From positions 1 to 35,840 of the forward strand of contig CBDUHN010000036.1 of the NCBI GenBank assembly GCA_965367295.1: 35,840 nucleotides of DNA, in the 5' to 3' direction. Positions 1 to 7,998 of this stretch are shown here, piece by piece (the stretch's first letter is position 1; each line of letters opens with the position of its first letter). This stretch comes from JAIVHA01 sp965367295. GTDB taxonomy: Bacteria; Pseudomonadota; Gammaproteobacteria; DSM-19610. Both the position numbers and the translations under genes were made by a program. Below the pieces are notes generated by a model. That model saw only the letters and a list, made by a program, of their open reading frames with translations, searched no databases and was not told the DNA's origin.

Positions 1-1144
1 TCACGCCGCTCTGGTAGGCATGCAGGGAGGCGCTGGCATTCTGCTGCGCCTGGGGTAACACCTCGTCGGCATAGCGGTCCAGCCGCTGGCCCAGGCGTAT
101 CCATTCGGCGTAATCAGCGGCAAGCATACGCTGCAGTTCACGGCGCCGATCCTCGCGTTTCAATTGCGTCGCTGCCAGATCCCGCTGTTCGGCGGACAAC
201 AGCCGGTCCTGGCGCTTGTCCGTGAACAGCGGCAGATCCAGGGTCACCATGGCCGACAGGAAATCGCTGCGCGCACTCCCATTGGGATTGTCACCAGTGC
301 GTTCCCCATAGGTGAGATCCAGCATCCAGGCGGGTTTGTACTGTTCACGCGCCAGGTCCACGCCCAGCGCCCCGGCAGCCACGCGACTGCCTTCCATCTG
401 CATGACGGGATGGGCATCGAGTCCTTGTTCAAGAGATAACAGCGTCGGCAGGGGCGGCAGTTCCGGGAAGGCTTCCGCCAAAGGGCGCAACGCGGCATCC
501 GGCCCGATCAGGCGCGCCAGTGCGGCGCGTGCCCTGTCAGTCTCGGTATCGATGCGGGTGTTGCGATCCTCCAGCAGGGCCAGCTCCACATTGGCGCGCA
601 GCACGTCCTGCTGGTTCTTGCGGCCGGCGGCGTACTGGTACTCGGTCACCTCGCGCAGCTGCTCGAACAGGTTGCGGCTGGCAGCCACGGTGCGGCCGGC
701 CTGCCACTGGTAATAGAGTTCCAGGTACCGCTCGCGCACTTCGCGCTGCACGGTGCGCGCCTGGTCTGCGGCACCGGCGCTGCTCGCCTCGGCCATGGCC
801 GTGATGCGCTGCTGCTTCAGCTGTCGGCTTGCACCGGGAGGAAAGGCCTGCTGCACACCGATCTGCAGCTGGGTCATGGCTTCCTGGCCACGGTCGAAAC
901 TGTCGGTCGGGAAATTCATCGCCCCGAGTTTCAGTTTCGGGTCCGGCAGCTGGCCGGCGGCCACGGCCCGTTCCTGCAGGGCCTCGGCACCGGCCTGTAA
1001 GGCGGGTGCCGAGCGGTCCTGTTCACGGGCCAGGCGTTCGGCGGCGGCCAGATCCAGTACGGGCTCCTGTGCCCATGCACGGACGGACAGCCCGAGGGTC
1101 ATTACGATCAGGGTCGCGGCGGCGACCCGGGGATTGGGAAACAT
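1..1144 (-). CDS. TolC/CzcC-family outer-membrane efflux protein, 5' part (3' end beyond window)
   Basis: The frame is open from the ATG at 1144 to the window edge, about 381 residues without a stop; the C-terminus lies outside. The N-terminus has a signal peptide (hydrophobic stretch near residues 8-20, then AWA before Q/E). The rest is alternating, Ala/Leu/Gln/Arg-rich helix typical of TolC-type periplasmic barrels: LAREQ near the N-terminus, repeated RE-x-YLELYYQWQ and AANVELALLED-like helices, and AYQSGV at the cut, which in this family introduces the last helical hairpin. These proteins form the outer-membrane channel of tripartite RND pumps. The gene upstream encodes a His/Met-rich secreted protein, which points to heavy-metal (copper/silver or zinc/cobalt) efflux of the CusC/CzcC type. 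The pump's adaptor and RND genes would be expected beyond the left edge. Family assignment is firm; the metal is inferred. Confidence 0.85.
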   Translation of the reverse strand, partial: MFPNPRVAAATLIVMTLGLSVRAWAQEPVLDLAAAERLAREQDRSAPALQAGAEALQERAVAAGQLPDPKLKLGAMNFPTDSFDRGQEAMTQLQIGVQQAFPPGASRQLKQQRITAMAEASSAGAADQARTVQREVRERYLELYYQWQAGRTVAASRNLFEQLREVTEYQYAAGRKNQQDVLRANVELALLEDRNTRIDTETDRARAALARLIGPDAALRPLAEAFPELPPLPTLLSLEQGLDAHPVMQMEGSRVAAGALGVDLAREQYKPAWMLDLTYGERTGDNPNGSARSDFLSAMVTLDLPLFTDKRQDRLLSAEQRDLAATQLKREDRRRELQRMLAADYAEWIRLGQRLDRYADEVLPQAQQNASASLHAYQSGV

Positions 1145-1196
1145 GCGGCACTCTCCACGTTCAACGAACCTTATCGGATGTCGGGTGAAGGTACGG

Positions 1197-1619
1197 CTAG
1201 ATCAGAAATACACAGTTCTGCAGATAGAACGGGGGATGAAGGGGGGTGATATGTTCCGTGTCGTGATGCGGAACCGAAACGGCCACAGGTGCGGGCCGGC
1301 TGACCGGCTGTGCTGGCAGCAAGGCAACCAGCACGAGGGGGGAAAGCACATCCAACCTGGACTCGGCCTTCAGCACCGGACGGTCCTGCATATGATCACA
1401 GTCCGTCCCCAGGAAGGGTGCGGGATGATCGCAGCAATCATGCGCAGCATGCCCGCCATGACCGGCATGCTGCATCGGCATGCTGTGACCCGCCGCCTCC
1501 ATGCCTGCCGCGGCAATACAGTTGCCGCAGAACGCCGACAGCCAGGACAGCAGCAGCAACGACAGCAGCAGGCGGCTGGTACGGGTGGCGGATTGTCGAA
1601 GGCAATGTAGCAATGGCAT
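1197..1619 (-). CDS. His/Met/Cys-rich secreted small protein, probable metal binding
   Basis: A 140-residue protein from the ATG at 1619; an upstream in-frame start at 1664 would put extra residues before the hydrophobic segment. It has a basic N-terminus, a Leu-rich signal or anchor segment (about residues 16-30) and then a metal-ligand cluster with MPMQHAGHGGHAAHDCC and further Cys/His pairs around residues 45-70. Small proteins of this build are common just upstream of CusCBA/CzcCBA-type efflux genes, and this one lies 52 bases upstream of a TolC-like gene on the same strand. A periplasmic copper- or silver-binding role is the most likely reading, but I do not recognise a named family with certainty (it resembles DUF2946-like proteins). 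The short spacing suggests co-transcription. Confidence 0.6.
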   Translation of the reverse strand: MPLLHCLRQSATRTSRLLLSLLLLSWLSAFCGNCIAAAGMEAAGHSMPMQHAGHGGHAAHDCCDHPAPFLGTDCDHMQDRPVLKAESRLDVLSPLVLVALLPAQPVSRPAPVAVSVPHHDTEHITPLHPPFYLQNCVFLI

Positions 1620-1767
1620 GGTCCTGTGTACGCCTGGGCTAAAGTCTAGCCCCGGCCAATACACTTGTCATCGGCCAATGGTGCGATTATTGAAAGACCG
1701 CGTAAAGGGAAAAAAATTCCCCCGCTACCCGGCGGGTCTGAATTCATCCGGAACTGCCGGGTTTCGT

Positions 1768-2232
1768 TCAGCCCGGCGGCGCGAAGAGCCAGAAATACCC
1801 GGCGTTGTAAAACACGTGCAGGAGGATCGGGGCCGCGAGACCACGGTAGCGATCCTTGAAAAAACCGAAGATCAGCGATGGCAGCAGCACCGCCGCTGCC
1901 CAGGCCGGCGGGTGATAGAGAAAATGCAGCCCGGTGAACAGCAGGCTGGTGAGTACATTGGCATGGCTGAGGGGGCCAAGCCGCCAGGGCCTTAGGTACT
2001 GGTGCGCGAGGTCCTGCAGCAGACCGCGAAATATGATCTCCTCCATGACCGGGTACAGCAGCGCCGGCCACAGGAACAGCATGGGCTGGCGCAGCGGCCA
2101 GTCCCATTGCAGCTCCGGTGTGGTCAGACCGTAGAGCGCGGCCCAGAACAGCAGGGCTGCGCCCAGGGCGGCGTGAAAGGTCCAGTCGCGCAGCATCAAA
2201 GCCAAGGATATCCCTTGCTGGTCCGAATTCAT
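1768..2232 (-). CDS. CPBP-family glutamic-type intramembrane protease (MrtJ-like)
   Basis: From the ATG at 2232 the protein has 154 residues. A TTG at 2283 and an ATG at 2196 are alternative starts, and none has a good ribosome binding site. It is almost entirely membrane helices and carries the three CPBP/ABI motifs: EEIIFRG (EExxxR), FTGLHFLYHP (second-helix His) and LHVFYNAGY (HxxxN). These residues form the glutamate/histidine active site of the Rce1-like intramembrane proteases. The very short length and the wording around the motifs recall the protease assigned to JDVT-CTERM protein sorting (MrtJ), but no protein in this window ends with such a tag, so the subfamily is tentative. The gene directly follows purC and is bounded on both sides by related GTCCGAATTC-type repeats. 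Confidence 0.75.
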   Translation of the reverse strand: MNSDQQGISLALMLRDWTFHAALGAALLFWAALYGLTTPELQWDWPLRQPMLFLWPALLYPVMEEIIFRGLLQDLAHQYLRPWRLGPLSHANVLTSLLFTGLHFLYHPPAWAAAVLLPSLIFGFFKDRYRGLAAPILLHVFYNAGYFWLFAPPG

Positions 2233-2288
2233 TCGGACGTTATTGTTTCGATGGACCGCTTGTCCGGGAATTCGGACCAACAAGGGGT
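2210..2288. repeat. 21-bp imperfect inverted repeat at the purC / protease gene junction
   Basis: Positions 2210-2230 and 2268-2288 are reverse complements at 19 of 21 positions, separated by 37 bases. The left arm also begins a second, perfect 8-bp inverted repeat (2221-2228 with 2231-2238, two-base spacer). The structure spans the purC stop codon (2288-2290) and all likely upstream starts of the CPBP gene. It lacks a T-run, so it does not look like a simple intrinsic terminator. It may be a protein-binding site or a remnant of a small mobile repeat. Confidence 0.6.
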
Positions 2289-3172
2289 TAGCGCGTCAGT
2301 CGTGCCAGTGCCTCATTGTACTTCTCGGCGGTCTTGCGGATCACCTCGGCGGGCAGCCTGGGTCCCGGCGGGGTCTTGTCCCAATCGAGGGTTTCCAGGA
2401 AATCACGCACATACTGCTTATCGAAGCTGTCCGGGCTGTTACCCACCTGGTAGCTATCGGCGGGCCAGAAGCGGGAGGAGTCGGGCGTCAGCGCCTCATC
2501 GATCAGCGTCAGCCGACCTTCGGCGTCGAGCCCGAATTCGAATTTGGTGTCGGCGATGATGATGCCACGACTGCGCGCATATTCCGCGGCTTCCCGGTAG
2601 ATGCGCAGACTGACATCCCGCACCTGCTCCGCCAGTTCCCGCCCAAGCAGATCAACGGTACGTGCAAAATCGATATTCTCGTCGTGATCGCCCACCGCAG
2701 CCTTGGTGGAAGGGGTGAAGATGGCCTCCGGCAACTGCTCTGCCATGCGTAGTCCCTGCGGCAGGGCGATACCGCACACGGCGCCGGTCTGCTGGTAATC
2801 CTTCCAGCCGGAACCGATCAGGTAGCCACGCACAATGGCCTCCACCGGTAACGCCTTGAGTTTTTTCGCCACGATGGCCCGCCCCTCCACCTGGGCCCGC
2901 TCCTCGGCATCGGGAAGCACCTGTTCCAGGGTCAGCTCGGAAATATGATTGGGAATCACGCCCTGCATGCGCGCGAACCAGAACCCCGACACCGCGGTGA
3001 GTACGGCGCCCTTGCCGGGAATCGGGTCCGGCAACACCACATCGAAGGCCGACAGCCGGTCAGTGGTAACGATCAGCAGGTGGTCATCGCCGACGCCATA
3101 GACATCCCGCACCTTGCCGCGGTACACCAGGGGCAGACTGGTCAGGTGGGATTCAGACAGGACATCTTGCAT
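2288..3172 (-). CDS. purC: Phosphoribosylaminoimidazole-succinocarboxamide synthase (SAICAR synthase)
   Basis: A 294-residue enzyme. The ATG at 3172 is preceded by GGAG at 8-base spacing; the open frame extends further upstream but only through low-complexity repeat sequence. It joins CAIR and aspartate using ATP to give SAICAR in de novo purine synthesis, in the cytoplasm. Visible family motifs are YRGKVRDVY near residue 16 (ATP-binding loop), LSAFDVVLPD, IVRGYLIGSGWKDY, and near the C-terminus IIADTKFEFG and LIDEALTPDSSR. The length fits the longer PurC type, about 290-300 residues, rather than the 235-residue E. coli type. It is divergent from purEK across a 406-base gap, so the locus holds three purine genes on two strands. 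Confidence 0.96.
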   Translation of the reverse strand: MQDVLSESHLTSLPLVYRGKVRDVYGVGDDHLLIVTTDRLSAFDVVLPDPIPGKGAVLTAVSGFWFARMQGVIPNHISELTLEQVLPDAEERAQVEGRAIVAKKLKALPVEAIVRGYLIGSGWKDYQQTGAVCGIALPQGLRMAEQLPEAIFTPSTKAAVGDHDENIDFARTVDLLGRELAEQVRDVSLRIYREAAEYARSRGIIIADTKFEFGLDAEGRLTLIDEALTPDSSRFWPADSYQVGNSPDSFDKQYVRDFLETLDWDKTPPGPRLPAEVIRKTAEKYNEALARLTR

Positions 3173-3578
3173 GGCCAACACTCCGAAACAGGCAGAAAAG
3201 GCGGCATTGTACCTGTGCCGGTGCGGGAAGAGGAACGGTTGCTCGCATAACTCCCCTCTCCCCCCGGCCCCTCTCCCGGAGAGGGAAGCAAGATGTGACC
3301 AACGTCCTCCCTGGGGAGGAATTGGCGACCCTGCCACCCCTTATCGGCGCCGCTCACCCCCTATCCCACAGGAAACGAGGCCCGGGACCAGGAATGATGG
3401 CCCCGGGGATCACCATGTCACCCCTCCTGAAAACCCTCCCTTCTCCCCCACATAGCGGGAGAGAGGGGGCAAGATCATATCCCCGATACCCCCAGCGTGC
3501 GGGATACATTTGCTTAGAAAACACCCCGTTTGGTGGTAAACTGCGCCGTTTCCGTTTGGGCGACCACTGGATATCACT
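3173..3578. repeat. purC-purE divergent gap with a series of GC-rich palindromes
   Basis: This 406-base gene-free gap must hold the promoters of purC and purEK. It contains three CCCTC/GAGGG palindromes: 3269-3285 (8-bp arms, one-base centre), 3305-3320 (7-bp arms, two-base centre) and an imperfect one at about 3433-3469. The first and third are both followed by GCAAGAT, so they look like two copies of one REP-like repeat family. No regulator site such as a PurR box could be confirmed by eye. Long open frames here on both strands are compositional artefacts. Confidence 0.6.
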
Positions 3579-4076
3579 ATGAGTACCGCACCCCGCGTCG
3601 GCCTGGTCATGGGCAGCAACAGTGACTGGGATACCATGCAGGCCGCCGCCGAGATGCTGGAGAAATTCGGCATCCCCTTCGAGGCCCGCGTGGTTTCGGC
3701 CCATCGCACACCGGATCTGCTGTTCGAATATGCCTCCAGTGCCCGTGAGCGCGGCCTTGCCTGCATTATCGCCGGCGCTGGTGGCGCGGCTCATCTGCCG
3801 GGCATGCTGGCCGCCAAGACCACCATACCGGTGCTGGGCGTGCCCGCCCCCTCCAAGCAACTCAAGGGGCTCGATTCGCTGCTGTCCATTGTGCAGATGC
3901 CAAAGGGCGTACCCGTGGCCACCTTCGCCATCGGACCCGCCGGCGCAGCCAATGCCGCCCTGTACGCGGTGAGCATCCTGGCGGTTACCGACGCGGCCCT
4001 CGCCACACAACTGGATGACTTCCGCGAGGAACAGCGCCAGCACGCCCTCAGCATGGAACTCCCTCCCACCGCATGA
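3579..4076 (+). CDS. purE: N5-carboxyaminoimidazole ribonucleotide mutase (class I PurE)
   Basis: A 165-residue protein, the normal length. It converts N5-CAIR to CAIR in de novo purine synthesis. The class I signature is clear: MGSNSDWDTM at residues 11-20 (substrate phosphate and carboxylate binding), SAHRTPD at 40-46 with the catalytic His at 42, and AGAGGAAHLPGM at 66-76, followed by PVLGVP. The stop overlaps the purK start (ATGA), so the two are translationally coupled and act in sequence: PurK makes N5-CAIR and PurE rearranges it. The class fits the presence of PurK, since class II PurE does not need it. Confidence 0.97.
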   Translation: MSTAPRVGLVMGSNSDWDTMQAAAEMLEKFGIPFEARVVSAHRTPDLLFEYASSARERGLACIIAGAGGAAHLPGMLAAKTTIPVLGVPAPSKQLKGLDSLLSIVQMPKGVPVATFAIGPAGAANAALYAVSILAVTDAALATQLDDFREEQRQHALSMELPPTA

Positions 4077-5194
4077 TCCTGCCCGGCGCCACTCTCGGAG
4101 TACTCGGCGGCGGTCAGCTCGGTCGCATGTTCACCGTGGCGGCCCGCACCATGGGCTACCGCGTCATGGTGCTCGACCCCGACCCGAAAAGTCCGGCCGG
4201 CGGCATCGCCGATGAACACCTGCAGGCCGACTACCAGGACCCGAAGGCGCTGGAACACATGGGCGCCCAGTGCGCCGCCGTGACGACCGAATGGGAAAAC
4301 GTACCCGCCGCCACCCTGGAAGCACTGGCCCGGCACTGCCCGGTGCGTCCCGGTGACGAGGCCGTGGCCATTGCCCGCGACCGTATTCGCGAAAAGACCT
4401 TCGTGCGTGACCTAGGCCTGGCCACCGCCCCCTTCTTCCCGATCCTGCAGCGCGATGATCTGGCGGCTGCCGTCGCGGCGCTGCGCCTTCCGGCACTGCT
4501 GAAAACCGCCACCCTCGGTTACGATGGCAAGGGCCAGTTTACCGTAACCAACCTGCAGGAAGCGCAGGACGGCTTTGAACAGATGGGCAGCGTACCCTGT
4601 GTGCTGGAAGAGAAGGTGGCGTTGAGACAGGAACTGTCGGTGGTGCTGGCCCGCGGTGCCGATGGCGAGATGGAGGTCTACCCGGTCGGCGAGAATGTGC
4701 ACGTGAACGGTATTCTGCATACCACCCTGGTGCCCGGCCGGGTTGCCCCGGCGGTGGCGGAACTGGCCATTGGAATGGCCCGAACCCTGGCCGAGGACCT
4801 GGAATACGTGGGTGTACTGGCAGTGGAATTCTTCTTCACCGAAGACGGTGAACTGCTCATCAATGAAATGGCCCCGCGCCCCCACAATAGCGGCCACTAC
4901 ACCCTGGATGCCTGCGTCACCTCCCAGTTCGAGCAGCAAGTGCGCGCTCTGTGTGGCCTGCCGCTGGGTAGCCCCCGCCTGCTGTCACCGGTAACCATGG
5001 TCAACCTGCTGGGTGACCTCTGGCAGACGGGGGAACCGGACTGGTCAACGCTGCTTGCCTGTCCCGAGGTAAAACTCCACCTGTACGGCAAGCACCAGGC
5101 CCGCAAGGGCCGCAAGATGGGGCACTTCAATGTGCTCTGCGAACAACCGGACGCCAGTCTGGACCTTGCTCGGAAATTGTTCACAAAGCTGTAA
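4073..5194 (+). CDS. purK: N5-carboxyaminoimidazole ribonucleotide synthase, ATP-grasp
   Basis: A 373-residue protein overlapping purE by four bases. It uses ATP and bicarbonate to carboxylate AIR to N5-CAIR. The N-terminal preATP-grasp domain shows GVLGGGQLGRM at residues 9-19. The ATP-grasp core includes REKTFVRDLGL, KTATLGYDGKGQ (P-loop-like lid), VLEEKV, and the metal-binding segment INEMAPRPHNSGHYT near residue 268, followed by a C-terminal domain ending in KMGHFNVL. Length is typical of bacterial PurK. No intrinsic terminator follows, only an A/T-rich stretch around 5206-5222. Confidence 0.97.
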   Translation: MILPGATLGVLGGGQLGRMFTVAARTMGYRVMVLDPDPKSPAGGIADEHLQADYQDPKALEHMGAQCAAVTTEWENVPAATLEALARHCPVRPGDEAVAIARDRIREKTFVRDLGLATAPFFPILQRDDLAAAVAALRLPALLKTATLGYDGKGQFTVTNLQEAQDGFEQMGSVPCVLEEKVALRQELSVVLARGADGEMEVYPVGENVHVNGILHTTLVPGRVAPAVAELAIGMARTLAEDLEYVGVLAVEFFFTEDGELLINEMAPRPHNSGHYTLDACVTSQFEQQVRALCGLPLGSPRLLSPVTMVNLLGDLWQTGEPDWSTLLACPEVKLHLYGKHQARKGRKMGHFNVLCEQPDASLDLARKLFTKL

Positions 5195-5453
5195 CAATTT
5201 CCGACACAAAAATATTTTTTTCCCACATAACAATACAATAAGCGTGTACAGCCCATCGCCATGGCATAAAGCGAAGGATTGCTATATTCTAGTCAAACTT
5301 GGCCGATACCATATCGGCACAACGCAATGCCTGCACCACGGGCATCTATAATAAGAGGTCACGAAGACCTCGCGGGGTAACAACTGGGCGCGAACGAATT
5401 ACGTGCAGCTGCCCGACCCGAGCGCAACACAAGAGAAACTGGGGAAGCATTGT

Positions 5454-5690
5454 ATGGAGAAATTGCAACCGACGCCGCCGCAGGGTGGTTCCATTTCATT
5501 CTATGAATTCCGCGCCGAAGTGTTCCGCCTGCTCACCGACGACTACCAGTGGCACGGCTGCGGGAACATCCGCCTGTTTGAAAAACAGGAGGAGATGGTA
5601 CGCAAGGCCTATTACAACGGTGACTCCACTACCGGAACCGCCGAAACCGTGTTTGACAACACCATTCGCCGCATCATCCGCAAACCCTGA
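5454..5690 (+). CDS. Small conserved-looking protein of unknown function
   Basis: A 78-residue frame starting at the ATG at 5454, preceded by GGGGAAG at a suitable distance; an in-frame GTG at 5403 is possible but less likely. The product is soluble and mixed-charge, without signal peptide or membrane segment. It has an aromatic central block (SFYEFRAEVFRLL, then DDYQWHGCGN) and a basic C-terminus (IRRIIRKP). I do not recognise a family. The 259-base leader after purK includes a promoter-like TATATTCTA near 5284 and a small hairpin (5355-5360 pairing with 5366-5371), so it is probably expressed from its own promoter rather than from purEK. Confidence 0.55.
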   Translation: MEKLQPTPPQGGSISFYEFRAEVFRLLTDDYQWHGCGNIRLFEKQEEMVRKAYYNGDSTTGTAETVFDNTIRRIIRKP

Positions 5691-5738
5691 CAACACCCGT
5701 TACGATCACCGAGCCAGAGGAACCGATGGGCTGATCTA

Positions 5739-6668
5739 CTAGCCCGGTCGGGATACCTTCAACTCGGGCACCGGAATGATGTCCGGCGTCTCCTGCATGA
5801 TAAAGGCCTTGAAGGCCTGTGCCACCGCGGATAGCCGCTTTCCCGCCCGATGCACGATGTACCAGTCACGCACCACCGGAAAGCCCTCCACATCCAGAAT
5901 CACCAGCCGCTTCAGCACCGATTCCATTTCCAGGGTATGCGACGATAGCAGCGCCAGCCCAAGTCCGGCCTCGACACCCTGCTTGATGGCCTCGGTACTG
6001 CTCATTTCCATGGGTGTTGACAGCTCCAGGTGTTTTTCCGCAAACACACGCTCCATGAGGGAACGGGTACCGGAACCGGGCTCACGCACCAGGAAGGTCT
6101 CCTTCTGCAGGCGGCCCAGGGAAATCTTTTTCCTGTGCGCCAGAGGATGGCTGGGCGGTGCCACCACCACCAGCGGATTGGGCATGAAACTCTCCGCCAC
6201 CAGGTCCATGTTTTCCGGTGGCTGCCCCATGATCACCAGATCGGTCTCGTTCTCGGCCAGCGCCTGAATCAGGCCGGCACGGTTGGTCACATCCAGACTC
6301 ACATTGACATCAGGGTGCCGGGCGCGAAAGGTCGCCCACAGACGCGGCACGAAGTAGTTCGCGGTACTGGCCACGGTGATGGTCAGCCGACCGCGCGACA
6401 GCCCTTTCATCTCCTCGATAACCTGCTCCGCTTCCTCCAGGATGGCATTGATGCGTTTGCTGTATTGCGCCATTTCCCGGCCGGCATCGGTGAGATAGAT
6501 TTTCTTGCCCATCTGCTCGAACAGCGGTAACCCCACAGCCTGCTCCATTTGCTTGATCTGCATGGATACGGCAGGCTGAGTCAGATGCAATTCCTCGGAG
6601 GCGCGGGTAAAACTGAGATGGCGGGCCACGGCCTCGAAGATGCGGAACTGGCGCAGGGTTATGTTCAT
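5739..6668 (-). CDS. cbbR: LysR-type transcriptional regulator of the CbbR group
   Basis: A 309-residue protein from the ATG at 6668; this start is chosen because MNITLRQFRIFEAVA is the usual beginning of CbbR proteins. The N-terminal winged helix-turn-helix covers about residues 1-60, with SFTRASEELHLTQPAVSMQI as the helix-turn-helix core. A long linker helix follows, then the effector-binding domain, including VASTANYFVP, DVTNRAGL, LVIMGQPPE and VREPGSGTRSLME. These match the CbbR regulators that activate Calvin-cycle operons in response to metabolites such as RuBP and NADPH. The cbbLS operon lies about 9 kb away on the same strand rather than divergently adjacent, so its target is inferred from similarity. 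A 16-bp palindrome overlaps its start codon. Confidence 0.85.
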   Translation of the reverse strand: MNITLRQFRIFEAVARHLSFTRASEELHLTQPAVSMQIKQMEQAVGLPLFEQMGKKIYLTDAGREMAQYSKRINAILEEAEQVIEEMKGLSRGRLTITVASTANYFVPRLWATFRARHPDVNVSLDVTNRAGLIQALAENETDLVIMGQPPENMDLVAESFMPNPLVVVAPPSHPLAHRKKISLGRLQKETFLVREPGSGTRSLMERVFAEKHLELSTPMEMSSTEAIKQGVEAGLGLALLSSHTLEMESVLKRLVILDVEGFPVVRDWYIVHRAGKRLSAVAQAFKAFIMQETPDIIPVPELKVSRPG

Positions 6669-6682
6669 AAGCTTAAGCTTAT
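6667..6682. promoter_or_regulatory. Perfect 16-bp palindrome overlapping the cbbR start codon
   Basis: ATAAGCTTAAGCTTAT reads the same on both strands and includes the A and T of the cbbR ATG. It contains two HindIII-type AAGCTT hexamers. LysR regulators commonly repress their own gene by binding an inverted repeat near its start, and the arms contain T-N11-A spacing, so this is a candidate autoregulatory operator. The role is inferred from position and symmetry only. Confidence 0.5.
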
Positions 6683-6801
6683 ACCAGGAAAAGGTATCAA
6701 AACTACTGCTGATCATTTTCCCATGACGGAAGCCTGCGCAATACCACCCTGTCATGACCGCTTGAAGCCAGCCCCAGATCACACCCAAGGAGCCTAACCG
6801 G

Positions 6802-7233
6802 ATGAATCGCCCACCCTTTCACCTGGCCTTCCCCGTCACCGACCTCGAGGCTACACGCGCCTTCTATACCGGGCTGCTGCGTTGCGGCACCGGCCGCGAG
6901 GCGGAACGCTGGATCGACTTCGATTTTTTCGGTCACCAGATCACCGCTCACCTCATTGATGAACCGGAGACCGCCGTCCCCGGCAATCCCGTCGATGGCA
7001 AGACAATACCCGCCCGGCATTTTGGCGTAATCCTGGACTGGGATAGCTGGCATGAACTGGCCTTCCGGTTACGCAATGCCCACATCGACTTCATCATCGC
7101 ACCCTACATCCGCTTCGCGGGCGAAAGTGGCGAACAGGCCACCCTGTTTTTTCAGGACCCCGGCGGCAACTACCTGGAGTTCAAATCCTTTCGCGACCCA
7201 CAACAGTTATTTGCCCGCGCACCGGAGTCCTGA
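6802..7233 (+). CDS. VOC-superfamily (glyoxalase/bleomycin-resistance fold) protein
   Basis: A 143-residue single-domain protein with AAGGAG nine bases before the ATG. The N-terminal FHLAFPVTDLEATRAFY and C-terminal FFQDPGGNYLEFKSF are the two paired beta-alpha-beta-beta-beta units of the VOC fold. Potential metal ligands are His7, His in PARHFGV, and Glu in YLEFK. Many relatives are dioxygenase- or isomerase-like proteins of unknown substrate, and nothing here fixes the reaction. It is divergent from cbbR with a 133-base gap and ends at the edge of a decayed region. Confidence 0.85.
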   Translation: MNRPPFHLAFPVTDLEATRAFYTGLLRCGTGREAERWIDFDFFGHQITAHLIDEPETAVPGNPVDGKTIPARHFGVILDWDSWHELAFRLRNAHIDFIIAPYIRFAGESGEQATLFFQDPGGNYLEFKSFRDPQQLFARAPES

Positions 7234-7253
7234 CGGAATAGCGACACAAAGGA

Positions 7254-7540
7254 TTGCTGCTTCGTGTCAACCATTCACTGGCACAGGCCCGCGGACAAAC
7301 CAGGAAGGAACCGGATTTCCCGCCCGATGAATCGCTGCGTCTGCATTCCTGTGGGCACGCCACTCTGGACACTGCGCCGGTAATCACGCAAGCGATCGGA
7401 CTGACTCAGATCATGAACAACAGCCTGTCCAATGCCGCGATACATACACCGTCCGGCAGCGCGATGCCGATACGGCTGTTCAGCGTGGGTACCGAAGTCA
7501 TAATCCAGGTAAGGGATGAGGGGCCACATTTGCCCTGCAC
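7254..7540 (+). pseudogene. Remnant of a sensor histidine kinase ATPase domain
   Basis: The frame reads LTQIMNNSLSNAAIHTPSGS and then EVIIQVRDEGP, which is the N-box and the start of the G1 box of a histidine-kinase HATPase domain (clear similarity at about 7398-7535). The flanking translation is not kinase-like. No dimerisation domain precedes it, and the G1 box breaks after DEGP where DxGxG is expected. It is therefore a fragment, not a working gene. A second, different kinase remnant lies on the other strand at 8963-9277. Confidence 0.6.
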
Positions 7541-7626
7541 CTGCTCTCATCCCGACCCTGTGGCCCGAGCAATCGCATCGAGAGTAGTAACGTCGATACC
7601 TTCTCCATATCCCTACGCTAAACCGG

Positions 7627-7998
7627 CTACCAGGCCCTCGCCCCCCGGCCACGGGGCAGCGTCACATTCTGGACTGCTACAAAACCGTCGTTGGTGGGGA
7701 TCAGCATAGCGGCCAGTGAAATATGATCACGTCCAGACCGCACCTGTACTGCTACCGTGATCGAATGCCCCGGGTCCAGCAGACCCGCCGAGCGGGTGAT
7801 GTCATTCACCCGGTGGTTGTGTTCCAACTCCGTCTGCAGCGGCGCGGTATCGCCACCCTCCGCCATGGCGGCCAGATTGTCAGTGGGCTCCTCACCCGCT
7901 GTGAACAGGAGGTGATCCGAATCACGATGGCTCGCCACCAGGAAAGGGGTAAAACTTCCCCCCACTGTCAGGTTGGTGTTGGTGACGTTATAGACCAC
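7627..7998 (-). pseudogene. Truncated spondin-domain protein
   Basis: The translation contains YNVTNTNLTVGGSFTPFLVA, then LAAMAEGGDTAPL and ISLAAMLIPTNDGFVA, which match the N-terminal and middle part of bacterial spondin-domain (Spondin_N) proteins. These are normally secreted and about 200-250 residues long. Here a stop 27 bases upstream of the GTG leaves no signal peptide. At the other end the frame closes after LPRGRGARAW, before the conserved C-terminal half (the usual HIHNGIHG-type segment). No other frame below 7627 restores it. Both ends are lost, so I call it a pseudogene. Confidence 0.65.

Noticed and set aside
3269..3470. Repeated palindromes as a possible CRISPR array
   Set aside because: The copies are short, differ in sequence and spacing, and no regular spacers or cas genes are present.
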